DNA of 64,000 nt, from NCBI RefSeq assembly GCF_015706575.1, contig NW_024037059.1, positions 37,733,058-37,797,057 on the forward strand, in the 5' to 3' direction. This stretch comes from Patiria miniata. Lineage: Eukaryota > Echinodermata > Asteroidea > Valvatida > Asterinidae. The first letter of the stretch is position 1; each line of letters begins with the position of its first letter. The notes under the pieces are model-generated. The model was not told where the DNA came from, did no database searches, and was given only the letters and a program-made list of their open reading frames with translations. The position numbers and the translations under genes were made by a program. Below, one piece after another: positions 16,108-30,800 of the stretch.

Positions 16108-18859
16108 TTCCTAATCGAAATGATAATGTGCCTGGGTAGGCTTGTTCACGAGTGGTGATAACAATACATGGTAGAAAAAAAAAATTTGTACCCAGTGCAT
16201 TACAAGCCTGCACTTGCTATTTTATTTCATGAGTATAAAGTCCTTTTAGACGTTTACCTCCTTTAAACATCAATCAAGTTTATTGCATTTTGTGAGTCGT
16301 GACCGAGTTGAGTTGGGTAACTTTCGTAAACATCATGAGCCATAGTTTGCGTTGGAAAAGTTGTTATTATGAACATGTGCACATAGGCATAAGGGTATTT
16401 CTTTCAGTCAGCTGGTTGTTTTTCCTGTAACGTATGATACAAATACATGTATGCAATATAATTTACTCTGAAATGCAGCTCTAAATTAACCAAACGGCCG
16501 ATGCGTACATCATGCGAATTCAATTGCGAAACAAACGTGATGTTAGCATTCGCGGTGAAATTCACAACAGTTGAAATGCCGTCAACGTTTACAAATTCAA
16601 ATTCTTTAGATGTCCAGCTGGGCTGCCAACTTTGAGTAAGAGAATTTGGCGATGGAGCTTGATCAGAAGTAATCATGCTAATGCAAGCGCAAAGACCTTA
16701 AATGCGCCTATCAAATGTTTTGGTATCTGTCTTTCCTCATTTGTTTTCATAGCGTGTACAATATATTTGTGTGTATGCATATGTGTGTATGTTTTTAACA
16801 TTTTCCTTTTCAAAAGGTGTAAAATAAAAGTGACACTGCAGTATTTAAAGTTTGAAGTAGTACATTGTGAGATTTTGTTTTCATGTTGTGAATTAAGGGG
16901 GTGGGGCTTTAATGAGTACCAGCCCACTTTTTGACCATCAAAGTAAGGTGTCCTTGAAAAGACATGCAATGTCATTTTTTATGCTGTTGTTTAAGGTGTT
17001 GTGTTGACAATTTTTCCTTTCTGGGCCATCATCAAAGGCTAACCGCCTTTTTCACAGTTCTGTATGTAGGACACTGCACATGCTGAAATCTAACGTTTCG
17101 GAATCAACTCTAGTTTAACCAATAGTGTCTACTGCCAGAAACCAAAATCTAAAAAAGAAATGTATTAAAAATAGTGTGAAGCAAATCGGCCATGTGATGT
17201 TTAGATATCACTTCATGAATCTCCGCCCCCAACTATTGACAAGTCAAGTTGACATGGATATGTTGTGCGAACATGAAACAGCCGTTTGGAATCTGCTAAT
17301 CAATTTAATTATGGGGGTCAATTGAGGTCACGTCCGCCATCACTCGCGAAGTGCAGTAAATAACACGGCAGTTACAGTAACAAATTCGTTTGGGACGAGG
17401 GTTTAAAGGGAGAGTAATGATTCCTCAGCCAGAAGAATGAATGAAATACACGTAGGGGGTAATCTTCATCTGTGTGGTGTAAGTATCGTTTTTTTCCCCC
17501 AGCAATTTTCAGTTGATCATGAGGGATTGATCATGTTGAAAATGAAGTGATCGATCAGCATTTGCCATTCATATTCATGCATGTCAATGTTGTTTACTTT
17601 ATGATCATGTTCATTGATTCAAGCATCGATCTTCATCATTTTCTCGGACATCCCTGGGCGATCGACCTTAAATTATAGACAGTATGACAGTGGTATTGTG
17701 TTTTCTTTCTGAAAAGAATATTTGTCAAACGCCACTCACTGTTTACTCAAATTCTCTTTGGCAAAGGTGCCTTCTAATTCATGTAATTGTAGAACTAGAA
17801 GAATCTCTTTAGCTGTTTAATTAAACAGTCGGCCTAAATAATTTCTTTTGGGGGGGGGGTTACTTTTTTTTTTTATAGATCCCTTTCATAGACAGTTTGT
17901 AGGCAAATTACAACTGTGTATTCAACGCCATCAGGTATTTGTGCACGCAGTGTGCAACATTTTCTAAACACGCATGCATGTTGCTCAAAATTTTTTCAAA
18001 ATACAGCTCAGCTGATGCGCATCACGAAAAATGTCACTCCCAAAATGCCGATGCATAATGATGTGACAATATTCAGGCAAAACTTTAGCTATGTAGAAAG
18101 GACAATGGCTCCATCGGAAGCAATTTTGCATCAGCAAAAGAGTAGAGAAAATTGAGGAATCCATCCGCCCTCATGGAAAATCTGCCACCTTAAAGTTAAA
18201 AAAAAAAAAAGCCTGCCTCCTTTATTTTTTTCAAAAAGTCCGGATGAAAAACTACTGAAAAGGCCGGACGAAATAGTATTTTTTACTTGGCCTTATTAAA
18301 TTTTTAATTTTGTTTTAAGGAAATATGGCATTAGTCACTTGAAAAGTGACTGACCGAATACGAAAAACAAAGATGAGTTCTTAGGCCCAAGTATCTTGGA
18401 AGAATAAGTGATATCGATGCACACATTGCCAATGCCAGGTGATATGTTTAGATTCATCATATAAAATCATTCCTTGCTCTTTGATCTTTGATCAAATAAT
18501 GTACAACATTGATTTGTTGGTTAAATAAAACATTCATTTTTCCCTCTTACAGTGAATGAAAAGCTGACATTGCCTTCCCAAAATCATATCAGCAACATGA
18601 ACTGACTGCAACAACCAACATGCCAGCTTATTCCCGCAACTGCAGCAAGCTCTGGACTTCGAGGGAATTTCAGCGAACACTGCAAGATTTCTCGATGACC
18701 AGGCACTTGCTAGCATCCCAAATTATGCACCGATAAGATGTTTTCTCCATACTTTTGTATTTAAAACTTGACATTCATCATTTTCAACGATTTGAAAATC
18801 TAAAAAAAAAAAAAAAAATTTATTTGAAGTAACTCTTGCACAGCGCAACTTTTACAAAA
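16108..18859. other. Gene-free interval upstream of the VWA-Cache gene
   Basis: No exon recognised. It holds a family E repeat (17875-18110), a G run near 17851 and an A run ending just before 18819, about 40 bp before the next gene's start codon. Confidence 0.5.
17875..18110 (+). repeat. Dispersed repeat family E, copy 1
   Basis: Shares CATAGACA..GTATTCAACGCCATCA..GCATGTTGCTC and CCAAAATGCCGATGCA with 24478-24660. Ends are not defined. Confidence 0.6.
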
Positions 18860-21800
18860 ATGGTTGCCATGGGAACAGCTGTATTCTTGTGCCATTGCTT
18901 GGTTGCCACGGTGTTGATGTTGCCGTGCACGGAGACCCTGAATTACAACGAGATTGATCACGACGAGGGGCCCGGCTACAGTTACGCCTCGGAGGACGGG
19001 GGCGGACGATTGGTCGGCCACGTCCAAAACTGGGCCACGCTCATCCAAAATTACATCCTTCAGGTAAAACTGTTCAGTTCACAGGGTTTTCCAGTTGAAA
19101 TTGTGAACCCAAACATTTACTCATTGAAAACATTTGTGAGAAAAGTTTGCTCACAGGTTTACTGTCGTGTAAACAACAACGAATCGCCAAAGAAAAGAAA
19201 ATTTGTGATAGCAAAACATGCAAACTTTAAAGGGAATATACATCATTTGCTTTTGCTGTAATTTTCAGAAATGGATGGAATTGGGGGGTTGGAAATGTAT
19301 AGCAAATATAGTTACACTGACTTTTTTGAGGTTTTGGGTTCAAAAATGCTATAAAAACCAAGAAAAACGATCATTTTCCTGTAGTCTGGTTCCCTGACTC
19401 CATATAAGAAAAAACAGAGCAGTTTACATACATTGGGGAATTGTAAGGTCAGGGAACCAGTCTAGCTGGCTTGTACCCGTTCATAGGTTTGTAATCGATT
19501 GCAAACAACTGCGATGGTCAATTGGGGCCAGTATTTGAAAAAAAGCCAGTTGTTTCCAACGCTGATCGGCCGATCAGCGTTGGAAATTGATACAAAAATA
19601 CCACTTTTCTTGAAAATGACAGTATACCAGGTGCCATGATTTTACAGGATGCTTTACACTGTCATTCACTAACAGTCCAGCAAGGTATTTCACAATGATT
19701 TGGTAGTTTTATTTTTTGATGTTTGCAAATGTTGTATTTTCCCTTTAACATTGAAGCTTCTGCCTGAAATGACATCACACATTTGCTCATGACTATGGAA
19801 ATTTGCATTAGCATAAAAAACAAAATTCACCAAAATACCCTTAAAAATGGCAAAACAAAAATTGAAAATAAGGTTAAATGGGACACAAAGGTGTATTTTT
19901 AAGGATTACATTAAAAATTACATTGCATGCGCCCTTTTATACTGTTAAATACATTTTTTACTTAAAAAACTCCTCCCTCATCTTGTTTATGTTTAGTTGG
20001 CCAGTGATGGTTTGAAGACGGAGTACACACAGAGTTACTATGACAACGCTGACTACATTTATCAGAAGAAGAATGCTAGTAACATTGTGGCCCACGTTAA
20101 GAAACTGTTGGATAGTTACTTTGCGCGTAAGGAGGACGTCGCCAAGGTGAGTCTTAAGATTGAGCCAGTTAGACTTTGGCAACTTCAACTTTTTTGGAAT
20201 CTATTTTGATTTTCCAGATCCAATTCTGCTTAGAATGGACTGCAAGTTACCCAGCAAAAAACATTACAAAAAAATGTCTCCATAATTTCAGAGCTAAAAC
20301 CCTTTCTAGAGGCCCTTTTTGCTTGGAACCATCCGCAATCCTCCAAAATCCTCCAAAATTATGCACATTATGTTCAGATGAAGGATACCCAGCGCCTCAA
20401 TCCTTCAAAATCATCCGACAGTTCTGCCTCTCAAATGCATTCATCCTCAATCCTCCAAACTACTCCTCTTCAAACACCATTCCTAATCATGTGCTTCAAC
20501 ATGTGCTTCAACACCATTCATCCGCAATCCTCCAAAATCCTTGTGTTTCTCAAACACCATTCATCCTCAATCCTCCAAAATCATCACGTTTCTCAAACAC
20601 CATTCATCCTCAATCCTCCAAAATCCCCAAAACTTCCAGGAGGATTTTGGAGGATTGAGGTGGGTTAGGGTTAAGAGATATAATCTCCAGCTTGTGTTGG
20701 ACTTCACACTGGGTTGAGAGAGGCAATTGGGGTAAAGTGGCCTGCACAAGGACACAACACTTTGCAGACCCTCTGATCACAAGTTATGAACCCTATCCAC
20801 AGACCAACGATTGTAACCTGCTTTATGCACAATTGCCAATGTTAGCAATTCATCAATTCTCTCATTGTTAATGCATGGCAGTTAATGTGATTTACTTTAG
20901 CGTATTGCGAATGCTGTCAAGCGTCTCCACGACGACAACTTGGGGAAGATTATCTACCGGTCGCTGCCCGAGATGCCTAAGGAAATCTACAAGGATTCGG
21001 ACATACCGGGCCGCTTGCCCAAGTTGGAGTATAACGCGTAAGTCTGATCATTAGACTGGTGTTTATGGCCAGTGGCCTAAAACGACTGGAAATAAGTTAT
21101 ATTTACCTGAATGGGATGCCAGTCCACTGCAGGTTACTCCTCAGCGAATACCAGTACTCACTGATACTCTTGGGTGGAGAGAGGCACGTTGTGATAAAGT
21201 GCCTTGCCCAAGGACACAATATATGGCCAGCAGCTGGATTCGAACCAATGACTCTCTGATCATGAGTTACAAACCAAAAAAACTGGGACACTCTCCCCAC
21301 TAAGTACAGGCAAAAACAACACTTGAACATTCAGATAAGTTGGCCAAACATCAGAAAAAGGACAAAAACTACAACTTTTTTTTGCAAACATTAAACAACG
21401 AAAGTTTTCATTGTAAGGATTCAACTGTTGGATGATGTACATTTGAAGTGAAAATTTCTTTTCTTCGCAGATATTTTCGGCAAGCAGTGAGTACCGAGTC
21501 GAGCACAGTCAAGATATCTGATGAGGTGCCACGCGAGAGTCAAGACACAGTGAACGCCGTCTTCTACACTAAAGATCTAGACGACGTCTTCATCAGCAAC
21601 TTCAACAACGATTCGTCACTCAGGTAAAGTATCAGAATTTCCCCCTCCCCCCCCCACCCGGAAAAAACCTCTAAAAAAAAAGAAGAAACTATTTCATGAA
21701 ATGTCACCGATTGTGGTACCTGATGATATACTAGATTTGGAACCAGCTCATTTTGCACTTGATGGAATTTATGTTACAATTGTCTCCATATTTTTTTTGT

Positions 21801-24800
21801 GTTGCTGTGTAGATGGCAATATTTCGGCTCAGTGGAAGGCGTCCTTCGCAAGTTCCCCGGCCGGGAATGGAGCCGCAACTTTGCCGGTTTCTACAACGAC
21901 TACGATCCGCGGGTCAGGCCATGGTACATCACGGGCACCAGCGACCCAAAGGATGTTGTCATTATCTTGGACTGCAGGTACGCAATTGCAGTAAAGTCTC
22001 TTGCCCAAGAACACAAGTGCCATGATTGGTGTTCAAACCCACATACCACCACATGAGTAAGGCCGAAAATCCATGTGTCTGTCGGGCGGTATAAAGCGTA
22101 GTGCGCACTGCGTGATGTGTGAAAATCGGTTGTTTGAAAAAGCAACGTGCTTACGTCCATGTGTCCGTATTGCGCAGTGTGCTATCCGTACTGCGCTATC
22201 CGTTGACATTTTGTACGTTTCAGGTGGCGATTGAAACGGATGACACATACAATACGCACAGGATTTGTGGCCCGCAACTTAAAGAAACGATGTAGCGGTG
22301 GGTTAAAAAGATAAATATTTGTGGTTGTCTTTAAAACAAAGCAGTTATGTGAATCTTATTGAAACAAACTAGGGCCTGCCTCAATTTTAATTTTCAAATC
22401 CTCCATTGATAAAACACAAAATATTCATACCCTTTGTATCTTATTGAGAGGTTATAATCTTGTCAGTGTTTATTTGTAAAATGTGTACTTTGCCAAAGCT
22501 AATCCAAATTTGATTGAGACTTGATTTTTCTACTCGCACAACTGCTGCGTGCTCTCTAATTGCGCTTTTACGTCCGTCAAGTGTGCAGAGAAATACGTAC
22601 ACATGGAGTTACAGAGTACAGATACGCAACTGGTAAACGCACAGCGCAATACACACATGGAAAGCTGACACATGGATGTTCGGCCTAAGACACCATTATC
22701 ATTGGACCTAGGGGTCTACATTGTCATAAAAACAACTTAACCATTGCCACTTGTTTTTATATTACCACCGTTTGTTTCAGAGGTTTTTGTGTTTCTTTCT
22801 TTGCAGTACATCGATGGAAGGCAAGAAATTTGACATTGCTATCTCCTTGGTACGAATCATCTTGGACACGCTGACAAAGCAAGACTACGTCAACGTCATC
22901 TGTGCGCGGGCAAGCCACTGGGATGAAGTCGGAGAGTAAGTTATGAAGAAAAAAAAGACATTTATATTCAGGCATGCAACTTTTTCTCGGATCCGCTGAT
23001 TTCCTCTTTTTTTTTTACCGCTCATGAATGCCATCTCAAATTGAAAAACACTTTACAAAGTCCTGTGTGTTTTGGAATTTCCTCGTTTTTTTTTTCTTCT
23101 AAATTCCCAGTTGCATGCCTGTATATGAGAATTACTGATAATTTTAAACTGCGTGCATTTTCTGCATGAAGCTGAGGAGCAGACTGAGACCCCCAAAAGT
23201 ATAAAATGTTCAAAACAAAATCAGGCAAATTTATTCACTCAAAACACAAGTTTCTCCAAACTTTTCATAAGGAGGTCCTTGGTATTTCAATTGCCAAGTT
23301 GGAGGTCTCTCACTTTTTATTTCAAGGAACAGTTTTCTTCAAATGTTTACACCAAATACAACTTTGAGACCTTCAGCACAATATTTTGAGAATCCCACAT
23401 TTTTTTTACTGGTTACGTCGGGAGGGAGAATTTAAGTTTTTTTGATTATAAAACATTATGTATATTTGCAGTTGGTACCCCTTCAACACAACCGTTCTGA
23501 GTTGCAAAGATGACCGTCTGGTTCCTGCCACCACGGCTCATAGGAAAGACCTGAAGGAGAAGACCGGTGAACTGAAACCAAAAGGGACCAGTGAACTCAA
23601 GTAAGGAGAAATTAAGCCGAACCTATTCTGGATTTTAAAATTATATTTCTGTTTTTATAAATGAGAACAAATTTTTTATGATAATGAAACACAAGGATGT
23701 GACGTTTACACATTGAAACGTTAAAACAAAAAGTCAAAATACATTCACAGCTTTTCCTCAAATGTTAAAATGGAACCCATATTTAAATTTAAAAAAAGGA
23801 TCTTGTATTGACGTGATCTGCCTTCCAGTTTTATTTTACAAAGAATCTAGGATGTCTGTAAACCTATTTAGTTTATGAAGCATTAGAAGCACCTTAGTGC
23901 CTAATCATGTTGTTGGAAGTTAACTTTACAAGATTTCAATGATCAGGAACTAGGCCAACAGCTTCGGTCCAAAAATTGGGCCACCGGTATCAAATGATCG
24001 AAAAGAGCAATGCTCATAGTGATTTTTGGCAAGGTATGCACATCTAGAGTTGGAAAATGTGTGATAGCTTTGCAGTGTGAGCGGTGGCAGTTTTTTGGGT
24101 GTTTCAAAATGGCCGCCAATATGCTTGAACTGGATTAATTATACGTGGTAACAAGCATGTTTTGGCTGCCATTTTTTTCTTTTTTTACTTTTTACAAGGT
24201 GATAGCACCCAAAAAGCTGCCACCGCTGCAATGCTGTCACATATTTTCCAACTACAGGGGTGCATACCTTGCCAAAAATCACAATGATCATTATTCCCCT
24301 CATTTGATACGGACAAAACCCCCAGGCTGATGGCCTAAACTATCTCTTAGTCGGCCATATACATTGTGTGCAATTTATTGTGTATGATGTCGTTAATACA
24401 GCATCTGGCCAAGAGCCAATATTCCATGCCTCTACTACGTGCACACATACTGGGGCAGCAGCCGTTTGTAAAGTATAGACCCCTCTCATAGACATCTTCG
24501 TAGGAAAATTACAACTGCGTATTCAACGCCATCAAGTACGTGCGTGCACAGCGTGCATGTTGCTCGAACTTTCTTTGAAATACGGCCGATGCGCGTCACG
24601 AAAATCTGACCCCAAAATGCCGATGCACGTGACAATCTGTAGGCAGTGGCGTCATTTGAGAGATATCTATTGGCTAAAAAGCCAGAGTCCATCATTTGCA
24701 GCTATCCAAAAAGTAACTGGCGTAATTATTGTTCAAAAACATACTTGGTTGAAAGATAGTAAGGGGACTAAACTCCCTGTGAAATTATTCTTTCTGGCAA

Positions 24801-27800
24801 GCTGTCATTTTGAAGAAATCAACAAAAGAAGGCCTTTCCAACGGTGCTTCTTAAGAAGCACCGTAGAAAATTCAAATTAGTAGTTCGTTTTGTTATTCGG
24901 CGAAGCGCGCGCAAGCATTGGCACGACGCACACATGCGTGCGGTTGCTATAATTCGTCGGATCGGTGCGCGACGTTGCGTAGCTGCAATCGGCTCAGTGA
25001 TAACGTGTCTTGGATGCTGAACTCAGGCCCAATTCAAAACATGATTCAGCAACTTTTGATTTGAAATCGAGATCCTAGAATACTGTTTTTCTCGAAATAA
25101 ACAGCTAAAGCTGAGCTGAAAGTTCATCAGGTTAGTTGTTCAGCACCCTTGTTTAGATCTTGAGCACTTTTGTTACTTCAAACAAACAAAATGCACAAAT
25201 TGCAAATGATGGACTATACCTTTAAACAGTAATTGAAAGTTTTTTTTCTAAAAACTTGCCAAATTAAGCTTGGACACCAGGCCTTAACTTGGGGCCCATC
25301 TAGAGTGCATTGGCACATCCACTTTGAAGCCTGAGGAAATTAACGTCTTTCTTCTGTCATTTTTCTGCCCAACAGACGAGGATTTGAGAAGGCCTTTGAG
25401 TTGCTGTCGGGTAAATCTCGCACTGGTTGCCAGGCCCTCATTATCCTTGTGACGGACGGCAAAGACACGGACGGAGAAACAGTCCGCTGTGGACCAGGTA
25501 CCGAGAATTTGTCACGTTCAATTCTATTTAACAATTATCCTTTTATCCTACTTGTGTTGGACACAATGAGAGGGCGCTATTTAGATTGGGTATTGTGGGT
25601 GCGTTCGTTTAGCTCACCCGGGTCGCCACGGGTCAGCTTCGTGCCGTTCGATTAGCTCTGACGTCATTCTCGGAGCTCACCCAAGTCAGCCATCACAGAC
25701 CCTGCTCACGGAGCAGAGTCAGTGGTGAAAATACGTCACACGCATGCGTTGTTCATTCCAAGAAATGGATAAATATGGAGGCCGGGCAGCAGAAATCTCG
25801 ATAGGACTTAAAAATTAACTTTATTTGAAATCGAAACTTAATTATTTATTGAGTTCATTGACTTTTGAGGCTATAATTCCAGCCCAACTTTTTGTGTGTT
25901 TTGCAATTGACTGAAATGCAGTAAATCTCAAACTAAGGCCCAATCCAAAACGGGCATTTTGTCAGTGGCTACAGCCGAGGCTACGAATGTCACGTGAGGA
26001 TCGTGATGGCCCGCGGTTGAGCGTTCGATTAGCCCGGCTGTCGTGGCTAACCCGTCTGCCTTTACCGTAGTCGATCGGTGAGCTACTCGAACGCACCCAT
26101 TACAAAAGAGTTTACCCACTCCAAAGAGTGACTTTCTATTGTGTCCACCACATCTCAATAAGGCTCATTAAACACCACATGATGACAAATTTCTGTTGTC
26201 GTTCGCCCCACTGTGCAAACGTATATTGGTACTGCACTAGCAAAGTATTACTTCGGCAAGCATAACTTCAACCAAATTGACATGTGGTGTATGGTTTATT
26301 AGGTTATTACACACGGAGTGGCTACGTACCGGGACCCATCTGCAAATACGATTGGAGCAAAGTGTGGAACCGAGTCAAAGAATTGAACGCTGTTGCTCAA
26401 CCACAGGTATGTGTCGGCAGTGTCTTTATAATACGGGTCAGGGCTATTGACTGATTGTGAGTATGTAAATAAGGGAATAAATGTGTGCTTTGGAGGTTTT
26501 AATCAATCTGTTTACTTTTGTTCAACAAGTTCACTTCATGTTTTTTTAAACACCCCTCTAGCTAAATAATGGAGTGTCCAGCTCGCGAGTAAGATGTAAA
26601 CAACTCCTCTATTGGAGATTGGCGCGCGTGTACTATGCGATGTCGCGCAGAATGCACCTGGGGCGTCGCGTTGTGAATTTAGGACTATAAAATACTGACT
26701 CACTGGTAGTATTGCGCTTGCCTACGTGAGGATTGTGAACGTTCAACCAATAAAACGGTAAGAGGCACTGGATATTTAGGAGTCCAAATTTCATGTGACA
26801 CTGGAAAAGTGTTTAAGACCAGCTAGCCATGTCTTTATCATCCGTTTAAGGCCGGCCACGTGATGGGCTCTCGACCAATAGGAATGCGTCTTAGGTATTT
26901 ATGAATGGAAATTAACACTTCTATTGGAAGACCCAGTGCATGAGTAAGACTTTCTTTATTATCCAACTCTTTTTCAGTGAAGTTCATTATTATTCCAACA
27001 AATTTTGCGGTGAACCAACACTTGGTGAAGCATGAACTGGTTTGTGAACCATGGACTGGTCTTTACATTTCTGTGATTTTATGATGCAGTCGGAAACAAA
27101 AATGTCCACAATATGGACATGTATTTTGGAGAAAGCATGACTAACCAACAATTTTAATTACATAAAATAAGACAAATTGCCTGAACTGTTACATTAAAAA
27201 AGACTTGTATACGATGGATTTTTATAGTATAAGGTTTGCAAATAAGGTTTACAAGACAGTATACAAACATTGAGTGGCTCAGAGTGAAATGGGAGGAAAT
27301 ATTATCACAAGGTAAAATCTGGACTTTCGCCGAGTGAACTGGAAAAGTCCAGATTTTAGCGAGCGATAATATTCCTCCCATTTCACAATTTAAAGGTAGA
27401 GTCCATCATTTGCAGCCATCCGAAAAGTAACTGGCGTAATTATTGTTGAAAAACTAACTTGGTTGAAAGATAGTAAGGAGACTAAACTCCCTGTGAAATT
27501 ATTCTTTCTGGGAAGCTGTCATTTTGAAGTAATCAACGAAAGAAGGCATTTCCAACGGTGATTCTTAAGAAGCACCGTAGGAAAATTTAAATTAGTAGTT
27601 CGTTTTGTTATTCAGCGCAGCGTGCACAAGTATTCGAACGACGCACATGCGCGCGCGGTTGTTATAATTCGTCGGATCAGTGCGCGACGTCGCGTATAGT
27701 TGCAATTCAAAACAATTCAAAACATGATTCAGCAACTTTTGATTTGAAATTGAGATCTTAGAATGCTGTTTTTCTCGGAATGTACAGCTGAAGCTTAGCT

Positions 27801-30800
27801 GAAACTTCATCAGGTTAGTTGCTCAGTATCCTTCATTAGATTTTGAACTCTTTTGTTGCTTCAAACGAACAAAATGCACAAATTACAAATGATGGACTCT
27901 ACCTTTAAAGCCATTCAATATTTGTTTTATATAACTGACATATAGATCCTTGTCATTTGATATATTTGAACTTTTATTTCAATACAAACCTGGCGGAAAA
28001 TGTATTTCTCTCTTCCAAACCACCCCTTTATGAAAATGTTTGAACCCAACTCTGTAGCGCTGCCTCTTTGGAACAATACGCGCTACGCTGAACGTGCACA
28101 CCAGCATGCATTTGCACACAAATACCGCGTCATGGAACAACAATGATCCTAACTGTTGAATAGTATTTCCCATTCCCCATGGGCGAATGGGACTTTTTGA
28201 GCCCGGGCGTGAATAGGAGCAATAACGAATGTCTCGTGATGTGAGTTCCACCAATCAAATGACAGGGATCTCTAATAATGTACATCACACTGCTGAACAA
28301 AAAACATTGGACAGGCCAAACAAAAAGAAAGTTGCTAATTCAAATTTTGCACCGTACGCGTATGCTGAGTTGGTGAAGAAATTTGACACTGTATTTGACC
28401 ACTCAATTGTACTGATTCAAATTGTCCGTAATTTAATGGGTCACCCAATGTAAACTCTATTCATTTGTCCAGGCACGTATCTTCAGCTACGGCACCATCG
28501 ACGCCGGCGAGATCTTCCCGGGCCACCTGGCCTGCAAGAACCGCGGCTACTTCAAGAAGCTGACGGACGGAGAGAACCTGATCGGCAAGATGCGGGACTA
28601 CTTCAACTTCCTGTCCTCCAACTCCCAGCAGACCAAGGACTTCGAAGGGAAGTGGACCGCGCCGTACATCGACGCGTTCGGCCTGAAGCAGATGGTCACG
28701 CACGCGATACCGGTCATCAGCGATCGCACTGAGAAGTGAGTCAAATGGTCTTCTGGGCTCAGCGCGAAAACGTGGGAGTATACAGCGCGTGTCAATAAAA
28801 ATGTTGCAGTCAATCCATAAATATTAAAAATACTAGCACTCTCTTTTTGCAAAACTTATCTATCAAGATTCTTTTCACGGAGAAATGGACTTTTAATGAA
28901 AATTTAAGGGATCAGATGTTCATAGTGTATGAGTTTGCATACATATTACAGAAATTCTAAACTTTGAATCAGGCAAGCAGTTTGAATAATTAACCCTCCT
29001 ACATGTATGCAAACATACATTCTGTGCCAATTAGTCCTTTCAAAATCAAACAAGTGACTGTTTTCAACAGTTCAGAATTCCCAGCCTACAGAGAGCAGGA
29101 TTGGCTGGCTGGGACTGTTTAAGTAACTTGATACAGCTATGCTTTGCCTCCGGGTGAGTGATAAAACAGCTGTGACCACAACTTGCCTGCTATGTCTGTT
29201 GACCCAGTTTGACTAGTCACAGTGCTTGCTTGACATATGATCTGACTGCTGGTGACTAGCCGTTGTTAAAAGTATAGCAGGGGAAGTGGAGGTGAAGTTT
29301 GACTGTCTGTGACTGTTTAAATATCAGGAGGGTTAACTGGAATATTATTGTGTGCTATATTACCAGCATTACCACTTGAAAATCTGTCAACCCAACTTCA
29401 GTATTGCAGTAATATATTGCCACATCTTGTAAACATGTAACTATGCATTTTGCAGACTTCTTGGTGTCGTCGGCGTGGACTGCACCTTGGAAGAAATTGA
29501 GAATCTGATCGTGAACGAGCAATGGGGATCAGTCTACGCATTCCTGATCGACAACTACGGGGGGACCATCTTCCATCCTCTCTTGAAACCGAGCAGCGAT
29601 GTAAGTTCATCCGTCTACGGGCCCTAGAAAAAAATCAGGGTTGCTGACAGACTGGTGACGTCACTTCAATAGATGTAAACAAAGTGACGTAAACAAATGG
29701 CGACGAGTTTCCATACCAGAAAGATGATGACCTCTGAGTGAGCTCATCGCTTCAGTGGCAAATATTTTGGACCTAGCTAGGACATTATTTAATTGTTGCT
29801 TGCTGTAACAGGGTCTATGGTGTTTTGTACACCCGAGGGTGCAAATGGCACCTGAGGCGAACCCATGTGTAATAGGTGTTTATAAAACAAATGTGATGCG
29901 ATCAAGCTACATGAGTCGTTTATCGGAAATTTTCATTGGAGATACAGGCCAAAATAGGGCCACTTCATCACATCACTTCATCACATCTCTTGGTGTTCCA
30001 ACTTCCATAATTTTTGAACTAAAGATGGTACCAGCATGCGGTTTTCACAGCAGTAATGCTGAGATTGTGCTCTTTTCAAATCTGTAATATAAAAAAAAAA
30101 TTGACCAGGGTCGACAAACGACTCGTTTAGCTTGATAATGAATGTTTTTCAATTCCTGCAATAGAAGGAATATTTTCATGAGGTGAAAGATTGATTGTCC
30201 ATTAAACTTGGCTATGCCTCGTTGAATGGAACAGTCAATCTTTCACCTCATGAAAATATTCCTTCTATTGCACTCATAAACATTCATTATTTGTATACTG
30301 GTTCCCGGAGAGTCCATTCCAGTGCTTGTTAAATAGTTTTTAGAGACGTGGCTACTCGACACGAGTTCAAATATTGAGTGATTCTGAGACAAAACCGTTT
30401 GCAAAGGGTTTGCAAAACATCACTGAGCAAGCTGGTCTCAAAATTGTTGTTGAATTGAAACATTGAAACATTTTCACTAATTTGTTCCCCTCCGCAGCTT
30501 GTAGAAGATCCCATTCTAGTCCCGATCAGACAACTGGAGCAGCCTGAAGGCCAGCCAGAGGAATTCAGTGCAGTCATTGATGCTATGCTGAAGGGCGAGA
30601 CTGGATATAGAGAAATCAAGAACGCACAGAGAGGGGTTCCTAAGGTAGTTCATATACAGGTTTATGGCTTCTGACTAGCGCCCCGTGAACAGAGACATTG
30701 ACCAAATGGGGAACCACCAACATAGGGCTGGATAGCTCAGTTGGTAGACTACCTGAACGGCAATCCGGAGGTCCCAGGTTCAAACCCCGCTCCATTCAAT

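Noticed and set aside
20176..20658. 160-codon frame after VWA-Cache exon 2
   Set aside because: Composed of the CATCCTCAATCCTCC minisatellite and intron sequence.
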